Shown here in pieces: positions 16,728 through 25,071 of a stretch of DNA of 51,278 nt. Position 1 is the stretch's first letter; the number at the start of each line of letters is the position of its first letter. The translations under genes and the position numbers were made by a program. Under the pieces are notes generated by a model, which searched no databases, was not told where the DNA came from, and saw nothing but the letters and a program-made list of their open reading frames with translations. This DNA comes from Paenarthrobacter ureafaciens (GTDB taxonomy: Bacteria; Actinomycetota; Actinomycetes; Actinomycetales; Micrococcaceae): positions 1 through 51,278 of the forward strand of contig NZ_SBHM01000004.1 of the NCBI RefSeq assembly GCF_004028095.1, read 5' to 3'.

Positions 16728-17603
16728 ATGACTGTGCGTACCTTTGTTTCTGCAGTCGGAGTGATCCTTGCGTTGTTGCTGACAGCAGTGGCTGTACCGG
16801 CAGCGTGGGTGGACACCAACGTGGTCAAGGAAGATGGCTTCGTACGGATGGCTGCGGCGCTGGGGAACGATCCCGGCTTCCAGGAACGGCTCGCCGCTGC
16901 CGCAGCCGGCACCTTTGAATCGTCTGTCTCGCTTCCGGAACCCGTCCGAAACCTTGCTGCCGGAGCCATCAAGGATGCCGCGTCCGGCATGCAATCCTGG
17001 AGCGACTACCCGCAGGCCTGGGAGGAGACCGCGAGGAACAGCCACCGCCTGAACTTCGGCACCATCAAGGCGGAGGAGGCGCAGTCACCAACGGCGCTGC
17101 AGTTGGATATTGCTCCGCTGGTGCGGCTGATCCGGGATCACTTTGCCTCCTCCACGGGCATCCGGTTGGACGTGCCCGAACAGAGCGTCGTAACTCTCGG
17201 CCAACCCGCGCAGCGGCAGGTCATTGAGCGTGTTTCTGCGTTTGTCCCGCTGTGGTGGGTGGCCGCCGTCGGTGCCGTACTTTCCGCCTTGCTTGCCCTC
17301 GCCGCAGCGCGGCGACGCGCGGTGGTCCTGATCTTCTTTGGGCTGGGCGGGCTGGCATTGGCTGCAGTGTGGACGACGACGGCGGACATCGCCGTCCGTG
17401 CTGCGGAAAACCTCTCCAGCGGCAACAGTGTGGCGGAACTCTTCAAGGAGGAGTTTCTCGCCTCGGCCAGATCCGGCTTCGGGGAATGGATTGCGGCGAG
17501 CATATGGGCCTCTGGCGGAATGCTGGCGTTGAGTGTCATTGCGTGGCTTCTCACAGGGAGAGGACGGTCACGTTCTGCGGACCGGTCCGGCACTGGCCGG
17601 TAA
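16728..17603 (+). CDS. Putative membrane protein of unknown function
   Basis: The 291-residue protein has an N-terminal transmembrane helix (FVSAVGVILALLLTAVAVPAA), a ~170-residue extracytoplasmic part, a pair of helices (LWWVAAVGAVLSALLALAA and VVLIFFGLGGLALAAVW), a second outside segment and a C-terminal helix (IWASGGMLALSVIAWLL), ending in a basic tail. The layout resembles actinobacterial integral membrane proteins of unknown role. The ATG at 16728 was chosen because the protein then begins directly with the hydrophobic segment; an upstream GTG at 16686 would add 14 non-hydrophobic residues. It lies 9 bp before ispH. Confidence 0.75.
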   Translation: MTVRTFVSAVGVILALLLTAVAVPAAWVDTNVVKEDGFVRMAAALGNDPGFQERLAAAAAGTFESSVSLPEPVRNLAAGAIKDAASGMQSWSDYPQAWEETARNSHRLNFGTIKAEEAQSPTALQLDIAPLVRLIRDHFASSTGIRLDVPEQSVVTLGQPAQRQVIERVSAFVPLWWVAAVGAVLSALLALAAARRRAVVLIFFGLGGLALAAVWTTTADIAVRAAENLSSGNSVAELFKEEFLASARSGFGEWIAASIWASGGMLALSVIAWLLTGRGRSRSADRSGTGR

Positions 17604-17612
17604 CATTGAAGG

Positions 17613-18698
17613 ATGACCAGCACAGCAGTTTCTATTCCGATGCCCACGGTGCCCCGCAGACGTCGATCTCCTGAAGAGGTGCTGGCTGCCGCCCCGGTTA
17701 CGGGAACCAAGAAAGTCCTGCTGGCAGCTCCCCGCGGTTACTGTGCCGGCGTGGACCGGGCCGTCATCGCGGTGGAGAAAGCGCTGGAGCACTACGGTCC
17801 GCCCGTCTATGTACGGAAGCAGATCGTGCACAACGTGCATGTTGTTACCTCCCTCGAAGAAAAGGGCGCCATCTTCGTTGACGAGACGGACGAGGTACCC
17901 GAGGGTGCCCTGGTCATTTTCTCGGCGCATGGCGTGTCTCCGGCCGTAGTTCAATCCGCAGAGGACCGCGGCCTGCGGACCATCGATGCCACGTGCCCGC
18001 TGGTTACCAAGGTCCACCGTGAAGCAGTTCGCTTCGCGAAGGAGGACTACGACATCCTGCTGATCGGCCACGACGGCCACGAGGAAGTCGAAGGAACCGC
18101 CGGCGAAGCCCCGGAACACATCCAGATCATCAACGGCCCGCACGAGGTCGGCAAGGTGACTGTCCGCGACCCCGAAAAGACCATCTGGCTCTCCCAGACA
18201 ACCTTGAGTGTTGACGAGACCATGGAGACCGTGCGGATGCTCAAAGAGCGGTTCCCCACCCTTCAGGATCCGCCCAGTGACGATATTTGCTACGCCACCA
18301 CCAACCGCCAGGTAGCCATCAAGAAGATCGCTCCCCAGGCTGACTTGGTGATCGTGGTTGGTTCGGCCAACTCCTCCAACTCCGTCCGCCTCGTCGAGGT
18401 AGCCCTTGAATACGGGGCCAAAGCGTCCTACCGGGTGGACTTCGCCAATGAGGTGGACGAAAGCTGGTTCGAAGGCGTGGCCACGGTGGGCGTGACTTCA
18501 GGGGCATCCGTTCCCGAGGTCCTGGTCCAGGACGTGCTCCGGCTTTTGGCCGACTATGGCTACGGCGAGGTTCAGGAAGTTGTCACGGCAGAGGAAGACC
18601 TCCTTTTCTCGCTGCCCAAGGAACTCCGCGCAACGCTCAAGCAAGCCGGCGACGTCAGCCGTGCCTTGGGCGGACGGGGCAACCGCCCCACGTCCTAA
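17613..18698 (+). CDS. ispH: 4-hydroxy-3-methylbut-2-enyl diphosphate reductase
   Basis: The 361-residue iron-sulfur enzyme catalyses the last step of the MEP isoprenoid pathway, reducing HMBPP to IPP and DMAPP. The three cluster-ligand cysteines are in [12 protein letters not shown] (Cys44), IDATCPLV (~129) and [11 protein letters not shown] (~223). Substrate-binding His and the catalytic Glu lie in [16 protein letters not shown] and [21 protein letters not shown] (~245) holds the conserved Ser-Ser-Asn pyrophosphate contacts. The first 30 residues are an unconserved extension. TAACAT (17601-17606) ends 6 nt before the ATG, suggesting a leaderless transcript in addition to any read-through from the membrane-protein gene. 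Confidence 0.95.
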   Translation: MTSTAVSIPMPTVPRRRRSPEEVLAAAPVTGTKKVLLAAPRGYCAGVDRAVIAVEKALEHYGPPVYVRKQIVHNVHVVTSLEEKGAIFVDETDEVPEGALVIFSAHGVSPAVVQSAEDRGLRTIDATCPLVTKVHREAVRFAKEDYDILLIGHDGHEEVEGTAGEAPEHIQIINGPHEVGKVTVRDPEKTIWLSQTTLSVDETMETVRMLKERFPTLQDPPSDDICYATTNRQVAIKKIAPQADLVIVVGSANSSNSVRLVEVALEYGAKASYRVDFANEVDESWFEGVATVGVTSGASVPEVLVQDVLRLLADYGYGEVQEVVTAEEDLLFSLPKELRATLKQAGDVSRALGGRGNRPTS

Positions 18699-18714
18699 CG
18701 TTTCGTGATCGTCA

Positions 18715-18759
18715 ACGGCCCGGTTGCTTGCATCGACAGGATGCAAGCAACCGGGCCGT
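18715..18759. terminator. Bidirectional terminator between ispH and rmuC
   Basis: A perfect 20-bp stem (18715-18734 with 18740-18759) with the 5-nt loop GACAG is followed by TTCCTTGT on the plus strand. It lies between convergent genes and can serve both. Confidence 0.88.
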
Positions 18760-18781
18760 TTCCTTGTGCCCTGTCAGGTCC

Positions 18782-20041
18782 TCAGGCGGCAGACTCCCTG
18801 CTTGCATCTGCGTCGATGCCCCTGTCGCTCGGCTCTACAGCGAGGAGTTCGGGTGCTGCGAGGGAGCGCGGGACCACTTCCACCGAAGCAGGTGAGGTGA
18901 GGCCGGCGTCATCCATGGTGTTGAGCTTGCGCGCGGTCGGAAGAACCCGGGCTTCAAGCGTGCCAACCATCGCGTTGTACCGGTCCACGGACGTCTTCAG
19001 TGAGCTGCCCAGCTTGCCGACATTTTCCCCCAAGGTGCCCATGCGCTCGTAAAGCTGCTTGGCCAGCTCGAAGAGCTCGTGCGCGCTGTCCGTGAGGACG
19101 TCCTGGCGCCAGGTGAACGCCACCGACTTGAGGACTGCCAAGAGCGTTCCGGGCGATGCCAGGACGACGTTCTTGGAGAGCGCATGCTCCAGGAGCCCGG
19201 CGTCCGCTTCCAGAGCCGAGGCGAGGATCGACTCCGCCGGCAGGAAACAGATCACTAACTCGGGGGAGTTGCCCGGGATGTCCCAGTACTTCTTTGCCGC
19301 CAAGGCGTCAATGTGGGCCTTGAGGGCCTTCGCATGCTGGGCCAGAAGACTCTTGGAATCCTGACGGGCCTGGTCCGTGACTGATTCTCCCAGGGCACCC
19401 TCTCCGTGGATCTGTTCCTGCGCCGCCAGGTACGACCCAAGAGGTACCTTGGCGTCCACCACCAGTTGCTTGCTGCCCGGCAACTGGACCACGAGGTCGG
19501 GCCGCAGCGTGTTCTCACTCCGCACGGAATGGACTTGCTCGTAGAAGTCGACGTGGCGCATCATTCCGGAGGCCTCAACCACCCGGCGGAGCTGGACTTC
19601 GCCCCACTGGCCACGGGCACTGTTGGAACGGAGAGCCGAGGCCAGCGCATGCGTCGACCTCAGGAGTTGCTCGTCGGAAAGGCGGGCATCCTGCAACTGC
19701 TGGGCGAGTTGGCCGTACTGCTCCACGCGGTCGCGCTCCAGCAGTGAGACCTGCTGCTGGACGGCTGTCAGCTTCTCCGCAACCGGGGCCAGGGCGCGCA
19801 GCACGCTGCCGTCCGAGTTCCTGGATTCGCTGAGCTCGCGGTTCTGTGCGAACAGAAGGCGACGTTCGGCGTCGGCGGCTGCGTACTGGGCGGTCACCTC
19901 CGAGAGGCGCGCCGAAACGGCGTCGAAATCCGCTTCCAATCCCGCACCCCGGCGACGGAAGACAACGTACGCGATGCCAAGTCCCAGTGCTGCTCCGATC
20001 AGCAGCATCAACAAGGCCAGAACCACTCCAAATCCATCCAT
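18782..20041 (-). CDS. rmuC: DNA recombination protein RmuC
   Basis: The 419-residue protein has an N-terminal transmembrane helix (VLALLMLLIGAALGLGIAYVVF), then a long coiled coil (~residues 35-135, with repeated heptads of Ala/Leu/Glu/Arg). The RmuC nuclease-like domain (PD-D/ExK fold) contains RGQWGEVQLRRVVEASGM, RPDLVVQLPGSKQLVVDAKVPL, YWDIPGNSPELVICFLPAES and LASPGTLLAVLKSVAFTWRQ. RmuC limits inversions at short inverted repeats in E. coli. The C-terminal ~50 residues are variable. No clear Shine-Dalgarno precedes the ATG at 20041. Confidence 0.92.
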   Translation of the reverse strand: MDGFGVVLALLMLLIGAALGLGIAYVVFRRRGAGLEADFDAVSARLSEVTAQYAAADAERRLLFAQNRELSESRNSDGSVLRALAPVAEKLTAVQQQVSLLERDRVEQYGQLAQQLQDARLSDEQLLRSTHALASALRSNSARGQWGEVQLRRVVEASGMMRHVDFYEQVHSVRSENTLRPDLVVQLPGSKQLVVDAKVPLGSYLAAQEQIHGEGALGESVTDQARQDSKSLLAQHAKALKAHIDALAAKKYWDIPGNSPELVICFLPAESILASALEADAGLLEHALSKNVVLASPGTLLAVLKSVAFTWRQDVLTDSAHELFELAKQLYERMGTLGENVGKLGSSLKTSVDRYNAMVGTLEARVLPTARKLNTMDDAGLTSPASVEVVPRSLAAPELLAVEPSDRGIDADASRESAA

Positions 20042-20141
20042 GCAGTAACCCTGTCACAGGGGTACGACAGTTTTAGTGCAGGGCCCTGCCGGGGTGTCCC
20101 AACCCGGAGGGAGCTGAATCGGAACGGCGTGCGCTACCGGG

Positions 20142-20147
20142 TAGAAT
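20142..20147 (+). promoter_or_regulatory. -10 box of ychF (leaderless start)
   Basis: TAGAAT ends 8 nt upstream of the GTG at 20156, placing the transcription start on or next to the start codon. No Shine-Dalgarno sequence is present. The -35 region is weak. Confidence 0.55.
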
Positions 20148-20155
20148 CAATGCTC

Positions 20156-21241
20156 GTGGCTCTTACTATTGGCATCGTCGGACTGCCCAACGTCGGCAAA
20201 TCAACCCTCTTCAACGCACTGACCCGGAACCAGGTTCTTGCAGCGAACTACCCGTTCGCAACCATCGAACCAAACGTCGGCGTCGTGAACCTGCCTGACC
20301 CGCGTCTGCAAAAGCTGGCTGAAATCTTCGGTTCCCAGCGGCAGTTGCCGGCAACCGTGTCCTTCGTGGACATCGCGGGCATCGTCAAGGGCGCCTCCGA
20401 GGGCGAAGGCCTGGGCAACCAGTTCCTGGCGAACATCCGCGAAGCCGAGGCCATCGCCCAGGTCATCCGGGTGTTCGACGATCCCGACGTTGTCCACGTT
20501 GACGGCAAGGTCGATCCGCGTTCGGATATGGAAACCATCAACACCGAACTGATCCTGGCCGATCTGCAGACGATCGAAAAAGCCATTCCGCGCATCGAAA
20601 AAGAAATCAAGATCAAGAAGCGCGAGGCTGCCGAGCTCAACGCCATCAAGGCAGCCCAAGCGGTGCTGGAGCGTGGCGACACGATCTTCTCCTCGATCAA
20701 GAGCGACAAGCTGGAGCTGGAGTACCTGAAGGAGCTCAGCCTCCTCACAGCCAAACCGTTCATCTACGTCTTCAACGCAGATGAAGGCATCCTGGGCAGC
20801 GCGGAGAAGCAGGAAGAACTGCGCGCTATGGTTGCTCCCGCCGACTGCATCTTCCTGGACGCCAAGCTCGAGGCGGACCTCGTTGAACTCGACGAGGAAG
20901 AAGCCCGCGAGATGTTGGAAATGAACGGCCAGACCGAGTCCGGCCTTGACCAGCTGGCCCGGGTTGGCTTCCACACTCTTGGCCTGCAGACGTACCTCAC
21001 CGCCGGGCCCAAGGAAACGCGCGCATGGACCATTCGCCAAGGTGACACCGCCCCGCAAGCTGCCGGCGTCATCCACACCGATTTCCAGCGCGGCTTCATC
21101 AAGGCTGAGGTTGTCTCCTTCGACGACCTCGTCGATGCCGGCTCCATGGCCGAGGCCAAGTCCCGCGGCAAGGTCCGGATCGAAGGCAAGGACTATGTCA
21201 TGTCCGACGGCGACGTGGTGGAGTTCCGCTTCAACGTCTGA
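20156..21241 (+). CDS. ychF: Redox-regulated ATPase YchF (Obg-family)
   Basis: The 361-residue ribosome-associated P-loop ATPase of the Obg family has G1 IVGLPNVGKSTLFNAL at the very N-terminus, YPFATIEPNVGVV (switch I), FVDIAGIVKGASEGEGLGNQFL (G3 region) and YVFNADE in place of the usual NKxD, the reason YchF prefers ATP to GTP. A helical coiled coil (~125-195) and a C-terminal TGS domain (HTDFQRGFIKAEVVSFDDL, then DYVMSDGDVVEFRFNV) complete it. It inhibits oxidative-stress responses in E. coli. The GTG at 20156 is preferred because GIVGLPNVGKS then begins at residue ~5, as in orthologues; an ATG 6 nt earlier is possible. Confidence 0.93.
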   Translation: MALTIGIVGLPNVGKSTLFNALTRNQVLAANYPFATIEPNVGVVNLPDPRLQKLAEIFGSQRQLPATVSFVDIAGIVKGASEGEGLGNQFLANIREAEAIAQVIRVFDDPDVVHVDGKVDPRSDMETINTELILADLQTIEKAIPRIEKEIKIKKREAAELNAIKAAQAVLERGDTIFSSIKSDKLELEYLKELSLLTAKPFIYVFNADEGILGSAEKQEELRAMVAPADCIFLDAKLEADLVELDEEEAREMLEMNGQTESGLDQLARVGFHTLGLQTYLTAGPKETRAWTIRQGDTAPQAAGVIHTDFQRGFIKAEVVSFDDLVDAGSMAEAKSRGKVRIEGKDYVMSDGDVVEFRFNV

Positions 21242-21285
21242 CGCTGCGGCGTCGCCGCCCCACGGCCACCGATAGAGTCGGACCG

Positions 21286-23886
21286 ATGACTAGTGAACAG
21301 TATGCTTCCGATCTGCCTGCGCTGACCTTGTCCGCGCTGGATCCCGACCACTCCGGATATGGCTTTGTCCAGGTTCGTGGCGCCCGGGAAAACAACCTGC
21401 GCAACGTGGACGTTGACGTGCCTCGCGACGCCATCGTGGCGTTTACCGGCGTGTCAGGCTCAGGGAAGTCGTCGTTGGCCTTCGGTACCATCTATGCCGA
21501 AGCCCAGCGCCGGTACTTCGAATCTGTCGCGCCGTACGCACGCCGGCTCATCCAGCAGGGGCACAACCCAAAGGTGGAGCAGATCACGGGCCTGCCGCCC
21601 GCCGTCGCGCTTCAGCAGCGCCGCGGTACAGCTACGGCCCGGTCCACGGTTGGCACTGTCACTACGCTGTCCAACTCGCTGCGCATGCTTTTCTCGCGCG
21701 CCGGCAGCTACCCGGAAGGTTCCGGTCAGCTGGACTCGGATGCCTTCTCCCCGAACACCGCGGCAGGTGCCTGCCCGGAATGCCATGGCTTGGGCGTCGC
21801 GCACACCGTCAGTGAAAACTCCCTTGTCCCTGACCCTTCCCTCAGCATTCGCGAGGGCGCCATCGCCGCCTGGCCCGGCGCATGGCAGGGCAAGAACCTG
21901 CGCGATATCCTGGCCCATCTCGGCTACGACATCGAAACCCCGTGGCGGAAGCTACCCAAGAAGGACCGTGACTGGATCCTTTTCACGGAAGAGCAGCCGG
22001 TGGTGGAGGTGAGGCCGCAACGCGACCGTGTCGCCAAGCCGTACAAGGGCCGGTTCTGGAGCGCCCGGAGCTACGTGCTGCACACTTTGGCAGACTCCAA
22101 AAGCTCCGCCATGCGCGACCGCGTGCTGCGCTTCATGCAGACGGGACCGTGCCCGCGCTGTGCCGGCAGCGGGCTCAGGGCGGAAGCCTTGGCTGTTACT
22201 TTTGCCGGAAAGACCATCGCCGAGCTGAACGCCTTGTCCATGACCGAGCTGGCGGAGGTAATCCGGCCCACCACGGAACTGACGGCAGCCGGTACCGCTT
22301 CCCGCAAGCAGTCTTCAGGCGAAGGCAATGAGGTGGCTGTCGCCATCACCCGGGACCTGTTGATGCGGATCACTGTGCTGTTGGATTTGGGGCTGGGTTA
22401 CCTTGCCTTGGGCCGTTCCACGCCCACGCTCTCCCCGGGAGAGATGCAGCGCCTCAGGATTGCCACCCAGCTCCGTTCCGGGTTATTCGGTGTGATCTAC
22501 GTGCTTGACGAGCCCTCCGCCGGTCTCCACCCCGCCGACGCCGAACCCTTGCTCGCGGTCCTGGACCGACTCAAGTCATCCGGCAATTCCGTGTTCGTGG
22601 TGGAGCACAACATGGATCTGGTAAGCCGCGCGGACTGGTTGGTGGATGTGGGTCCGCGCGCCGGTGAAGGAGGAGGCGAGGTGCTCTACAGCGGCCCGGT
22701 AGCCGGCCTCGCCGAGGTCCCCGAATCCGTGACGAGGCCCTTCTTGTTCCCGAATGATTCCGATGGAACGGTCGACGGCGGTTCGGTCGCAGATTTTGCC
22801 CGCAGCAGAGGTACCCGCCGGGAACCGGTTGGTTGGCTGGAACTCCGGGACATCAGCCGGCATAACCTGCGCAAACTCGACGCCGACTTTCCGCTGGGGG
22901 TGCTGACCGCGGTGACCGGCGTGTCCGGCTCAGGCAAGTCGACTCTGGTCAGCCAGGTTCTGGCCGGGATGGTGGGTGCTCAATTGCGTCCGGACGCCGA
23001 TGCTCTTGGGGAACCGGCGTCGGAGGAGCACGGCACTGAGGCCGGGAACCCCGCCGAAGCGCTGACAGGAAAATGCGTCTCGGGGCTGGGGCAGTTGGAC
23101 CGGCTTGTAAAGGTGGACCAGAAACCGATCGGCCGTACTCCGCGCTCCAACCTCGCGACGTATACGGGACTCTTCGACGCCGTTCGGAAGGAATTCGCCG
23201 CCACGGACGAAGCCCGCGCCCGCGGCTTCGACACCGGACGGTTTTCCTTCAACGTGGCCGGAGGCCGCTGTGAGACCTGTCAGGGCGAAGGGTTCGTGGC
23301 CGTTGAACTGCTGTTCCTGCCCGGAAGCTACGGGCCCTGCCCCGAGTGCCACGGCACGCGCTACAAGCCGGAAACGCTGGAAGTCAGTTACCGCGGCAAA
23401 AACATCGCCGAGGTCCTCGCCATGACGGTGGACTCCGCCGCAGAGTTCCTTACAGACGTGCCTGCCGCCGCGCGCAGCCTCAAGACCCTGCGCGAGGTAG
23501 GTTTGGGCTACCTGAGATTGGGCCAGCCCGCCACCGAACTCTCCGGTGGAGAGGCCCAGCGCATCAAGCTCGCTACCGAACTGCAGCGGGCCCAGCGTGG
23601 CCACACCCTCTATGTGCTGGATGAGCCCACCACAGGATTGCACCCCTCAGATGTCCAGCTTCTGATGGCGCAGCTGCACCGGCTGGTCGATGCCGGCAAC
23701 ACAGTGATCGTGGTCGAACACGACATGGACGTGGTGGCCGGCGCTGACTGGGTGATCGACCTGGGCCCCGCGGGAGGCGACGCCGGCGGCCGGATCATCG
23801 CCGCCGGAACGCCGGTTGAGGTGGCGTGCTCCGCTGAGAGCCGGACGGCGCCGTATTTGGCAGCGGCACTGCGGGGCCAACCCTGA
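21286..23886 (+). CDS. UvrA2-type excinuclease ATPase (class II UvrA)
   Basis: The 866-residue protein has two ABC ATPase modules: Walker A FTGVSGSGKSSLAFGTIY (~50) and [17 protein letters not shown] (~545), signatures LSPGEMQRLRIA and LSGGEAQRIKLATEL, and Walker B regions YVLDEPSAGLHPAD and YVLDEPTTGLHPSD. Zinc modules are CPECHGLG with CPRCAGSG in the first half and CETCQGEG with CPECHGTR in the second. It is ~90 residues shorter than canonical UvrA and the region between Walker A1 and the first zinc module is short, as in UvrA2/DrrC proteins that lack the UvrB-binding domain. Such proteins are linked to tolerance of DNA-intercalating drugs. The ATG lies 7 nt after TAGAGT (21273-21278). It follows ychF by 44 bp. 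Confidence 0.88.
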   Translation: MTSEQYASDLPALTLSALDPDHSGYGFVQVRGARENNLRNVDVDVPRDAIVAFTGVSGSGKSSLAFGTIYAEAQRRYFESVAPYARRLIQQGHNPKVEQITGLPPAVALQQRRGTATARSTVGTVTTLSNSLRMLFSRAGSYPEGSGQLDSDAFSPNTAAGACPECHGLGVAHTVSENSLVPDPSLSIREGAIAAWPGAWQGKNLRDILAHLGYDIETPWRKLPKKDRDWILFTEEQPVVEVRPQRDRVAKPYKGRFWSARSYVLHTLADSKSSAMRDRVLRFMQTGPCPRCAGSGLRAEALAVTFAGKTIAELNALSMTELAEVIRPTTELTAAGTASRKQSSGEGNEVAVAITRDLLMRITVLLDLGLGYLALGRSTPTLSPGEMQRLRIATQLRSGLFGVIYVLDEPSAGLHPADAEPLLAVLDRLKSSGNSVFVVEHNMDLVSRADWLVDVGPRAGEGGGEVLYSGPVAGLAEVPESVTRPFLFPNDSDGTVDGGSVADFARSRGTRREPVGWLELRDISRHNLRKLDADFPLGVLTAVTGVSGSGKSTLVSQVLAGMVGAQLRPDADALGEPASEEHGTEAGNPAEALTGKCVSGLGQLDRLVKVDQKPIGRTPRSNLATYTGLFDAVRKEFAATDEARARGFDTGRFSFNVAGGRCETCQGEGFVAVELLFLPGSYGPCPECHGTRYKPETLEVSYRGKNIAEVLAMTVDSAAEFLTDVPAAARSLKTLREVGLGYLRLGQPATELSGGEAQRIKLATELQRAQRGHTLYVLDEPTTGLHPSDVQLLMAQLHRLVDAGNTVIVVEHDMDVVAGADWVIDLGPAGGDAGGRIIAAGTPVEVACSAESRTAPYLAAALRGQP

Positions 23887-24180
23887 AAAGACATACAAGT
23901 GAGGCATGGTATCCGCGTTATCCACATACGGCAGCGGGGCCCTCTGCAGAGGGACACGATGAGGGTGCAGGGCACCACCACTTCCTGTGCCCTTTCTGAC
24001 TCCGACGCTGAGTATGCCATCCCCTATCTGCGACGGGCCCGTACTTTCGTGCGGGCCGTCGCTGAGGAAGGTCGAGGCATGGTGTACCTGATCGGGTAAG
24101 GACACCGCCCGGGCAATGGTGGTTGCGGGGATTACCGTGGCGCCGGGTCACCGGAGACACTGGGCATATCAAGCGATACT
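23887..24180 (+). other. Non-coding stretch between uvrA2 and the MNT gene, with a weak terminator
   Basis: No convincing gene is present. It contains a perfect 14-bp palindrome (CCCTCTGCAGAGGG, 23940-23953), a hairpin with AGGGCAC/GTGCCCT arms (23969-23993) followed by TTCTGAC that could end uvrA2 transcription, and a bulged GC hairpin around 24030-24062. A TATCAA box at 24167-24172 may be the promoter of the next gene. Confidence 0.4.
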
Positions 24181-24633
24181 GTGATGGGCGTGGGCAACGT
24201 GGTGCGTGAGGTTAGGGAAGCAGCAGGGCTTAGCCAAGCTGAGCTCGCTCTACGTTCCGGAGTAGCTCAACCCAACATAGCTGCATATGAAACGGGTCGA
24301 CGCAGGGCTTCGGCTTCCATGCTGCAAAGGTTGCGGGCGGCTGCTCAGCCCCTGCCGCATGATGCACTCGCTAATCATCGCCATGAATTGACCGATTTGG
24401 CATCTCGATACCGGCTAAGCAACGTTCGTGTCTTTGGTTCAGCAGCCCGTGGCACCGACCGCCCCGGAAGTGATCTCGATATCCTCGTCACACGTTCGCC
24501 TGGGGTAGGGCTCTTGACCATAGCTGCCTTCGCTGCAGCTGCAAGTGAGTTATTAGGTGTTGAGGTGGACGTCGTCACCGACGGGGGACTGCGCCCGGAC
24601 CATGAGATTCTGACCACGGCAATCGCTGTATGA
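24181..24633 (+). CDS. HTH-fused minimal nucleotidyltransferase (MNT domain, antitoxin-type)
   Basis: The 150-residue protein has two domains. Residues ~5-55 are an XRE-type helix-turn-helix (VREVREAAGLSQAELALRSG then QPNIAAYETGRRRAS). Residues ~65-150 form a minimal nucleotidyltransferase: VRVFGSAARGTDRPGSDLDILV carries the intact GS-x(9-11)-DxD motif in part, and VEVDVVTD the third carboxylate. In MNT-HEPN toxin-antitoxin pairs the MNT protein silences its HEPN RNase by adding AMP to a tyrosine near the active site. Here the stop overlaps (ATGA) the start of a broken HEPN reading frame. The start is GTG at 24181 or the adjacent ATG at 24184. The A/T content and codon choice (TTA, AGT, GCT) are less GC-rich than neighbours, which suggests transfer. 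Confidence 0.8.
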   Translation: MMGVGNVVREVREAAGLSQAELALRSGVAQPNIAAYETGRRRASASMLQRLRAAAQPLPHDALANHRHELTDLASRYRLSNVRVFGSAARGTDRPGSDLDILVTRSPGVGLLTIAAFAAAASELLGVEVDVVTDGGLRPDHEILTTAIAV

Positions 24634-24764
24634 CTGAACGGGACGTCGCTGCCTTGGGAATCCGGCCGATGTCCCGGGGTTGGCAGCAGAGTCGCTGGTT
24701 CTCAAATTAGGGGAGCGTCGCCCGGCTAACCCCGCTACTACGAGCGATCACCCAGAGGTGTCCT
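24630..24764 (+). pseudogene. Remnant of a HEPN-domain (DUF86-like) toxin gene
   Basis: The ATG at 24630 overlaps the MNT stop and starts MTERDVAAL, a normal HEPN/DUF86 opening, but this frame ends after 27 codons at a TAG. From 24656, in another frame, the sequence reads NPADVPGLAAESLVLKLGE and later TSDHPEVS, which resemble the helix 2-3 region of DUF86 HEPN proteins (AESLVLKLGEAxxRL, then HPEVPW). Most of helix 1, and everything after DHPEV including the RX4-6H catalytic motif, is missing. The toxin is therefore dead by internal deletion plus 3' truncation. Family assignment is from recalled motifs and has not been searched. Confidence 0.55.
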
Positions 24765-24772
24765 GCTGTATT

Positions 24773-24812
24773 AATCCCCCGCCCTGCTGATTTGTCAGCA
24801 GGACCGGGGATT
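24773..24812 (+). terminator. Terminator after the MNT/HEPN remnant
   Basis: A two-part stem, AATCCCC with GGGGATT outside and CCTGCTGA with TCAGCAGG inside, has a 4-nt apical loop and a 3x3 internal loop, followed by CTTTAT. It ends the remnant locus and insulates the downstream importer operon. Confidence 0.75.
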
Positions 24813-25071
24813 CTTTATGCCCAAAATCAGCCCTGTCCTGCTGTCAGACAGCGAATGTTACCACCGGGTAGCGATTGACTTGAAATCGTTGGCAGATTAG
24901 GCAACTAGAGGTTGCGGAACGGTTACAGTTTGGTTGGTTTGTTCCAACATCTGGACGCAATGTGGGTAGGCTTACACTCACATGTAGGCAACGTCACAGT
25001 AGGAAACTGTGCCCGCGCCTGGGGAGAACCTGGTTTCTCCCTGCCCAACTCCACGACTCATAGGAGGCGGA
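24813..25071 (+). promoter_or_regulatory. Promoter and leader region of the peptide importer operon
   Basis: TTGACT at 24875-24880 is a good -35 box with a fair TAGGCA 17 bp later; a second possible -10 is TAGGCT at 24967-24972. An inverted repeat, GTTGG-N6-CCAAC (24934-24949), lies between them and could be an operator. The leader holds two hairpins, CACAGT/ACTGTG (24995-25011) and GGGAGAA/TTCTCCC (25022-25041), before AGGAGG and the ATG. No known riboswitch was recognised. Confidence 0.45.

Noticed and set aside
23899..24099. A 66-codon plus-strand frame between uvrA2 and the MNT gene
   Set aside because: There is no ribosome site, it spans two hairpins and its composition is Arg-rich and non-descript. 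It was left as non-coding.
24181..24812. A complete, active MNT-HEPN toxin-antitoxin system
   Set aside because: The HEPN frame is interrupted, shifted and lacks its catalytic motif, so it is described as an antitoxin with a toxin remnant.
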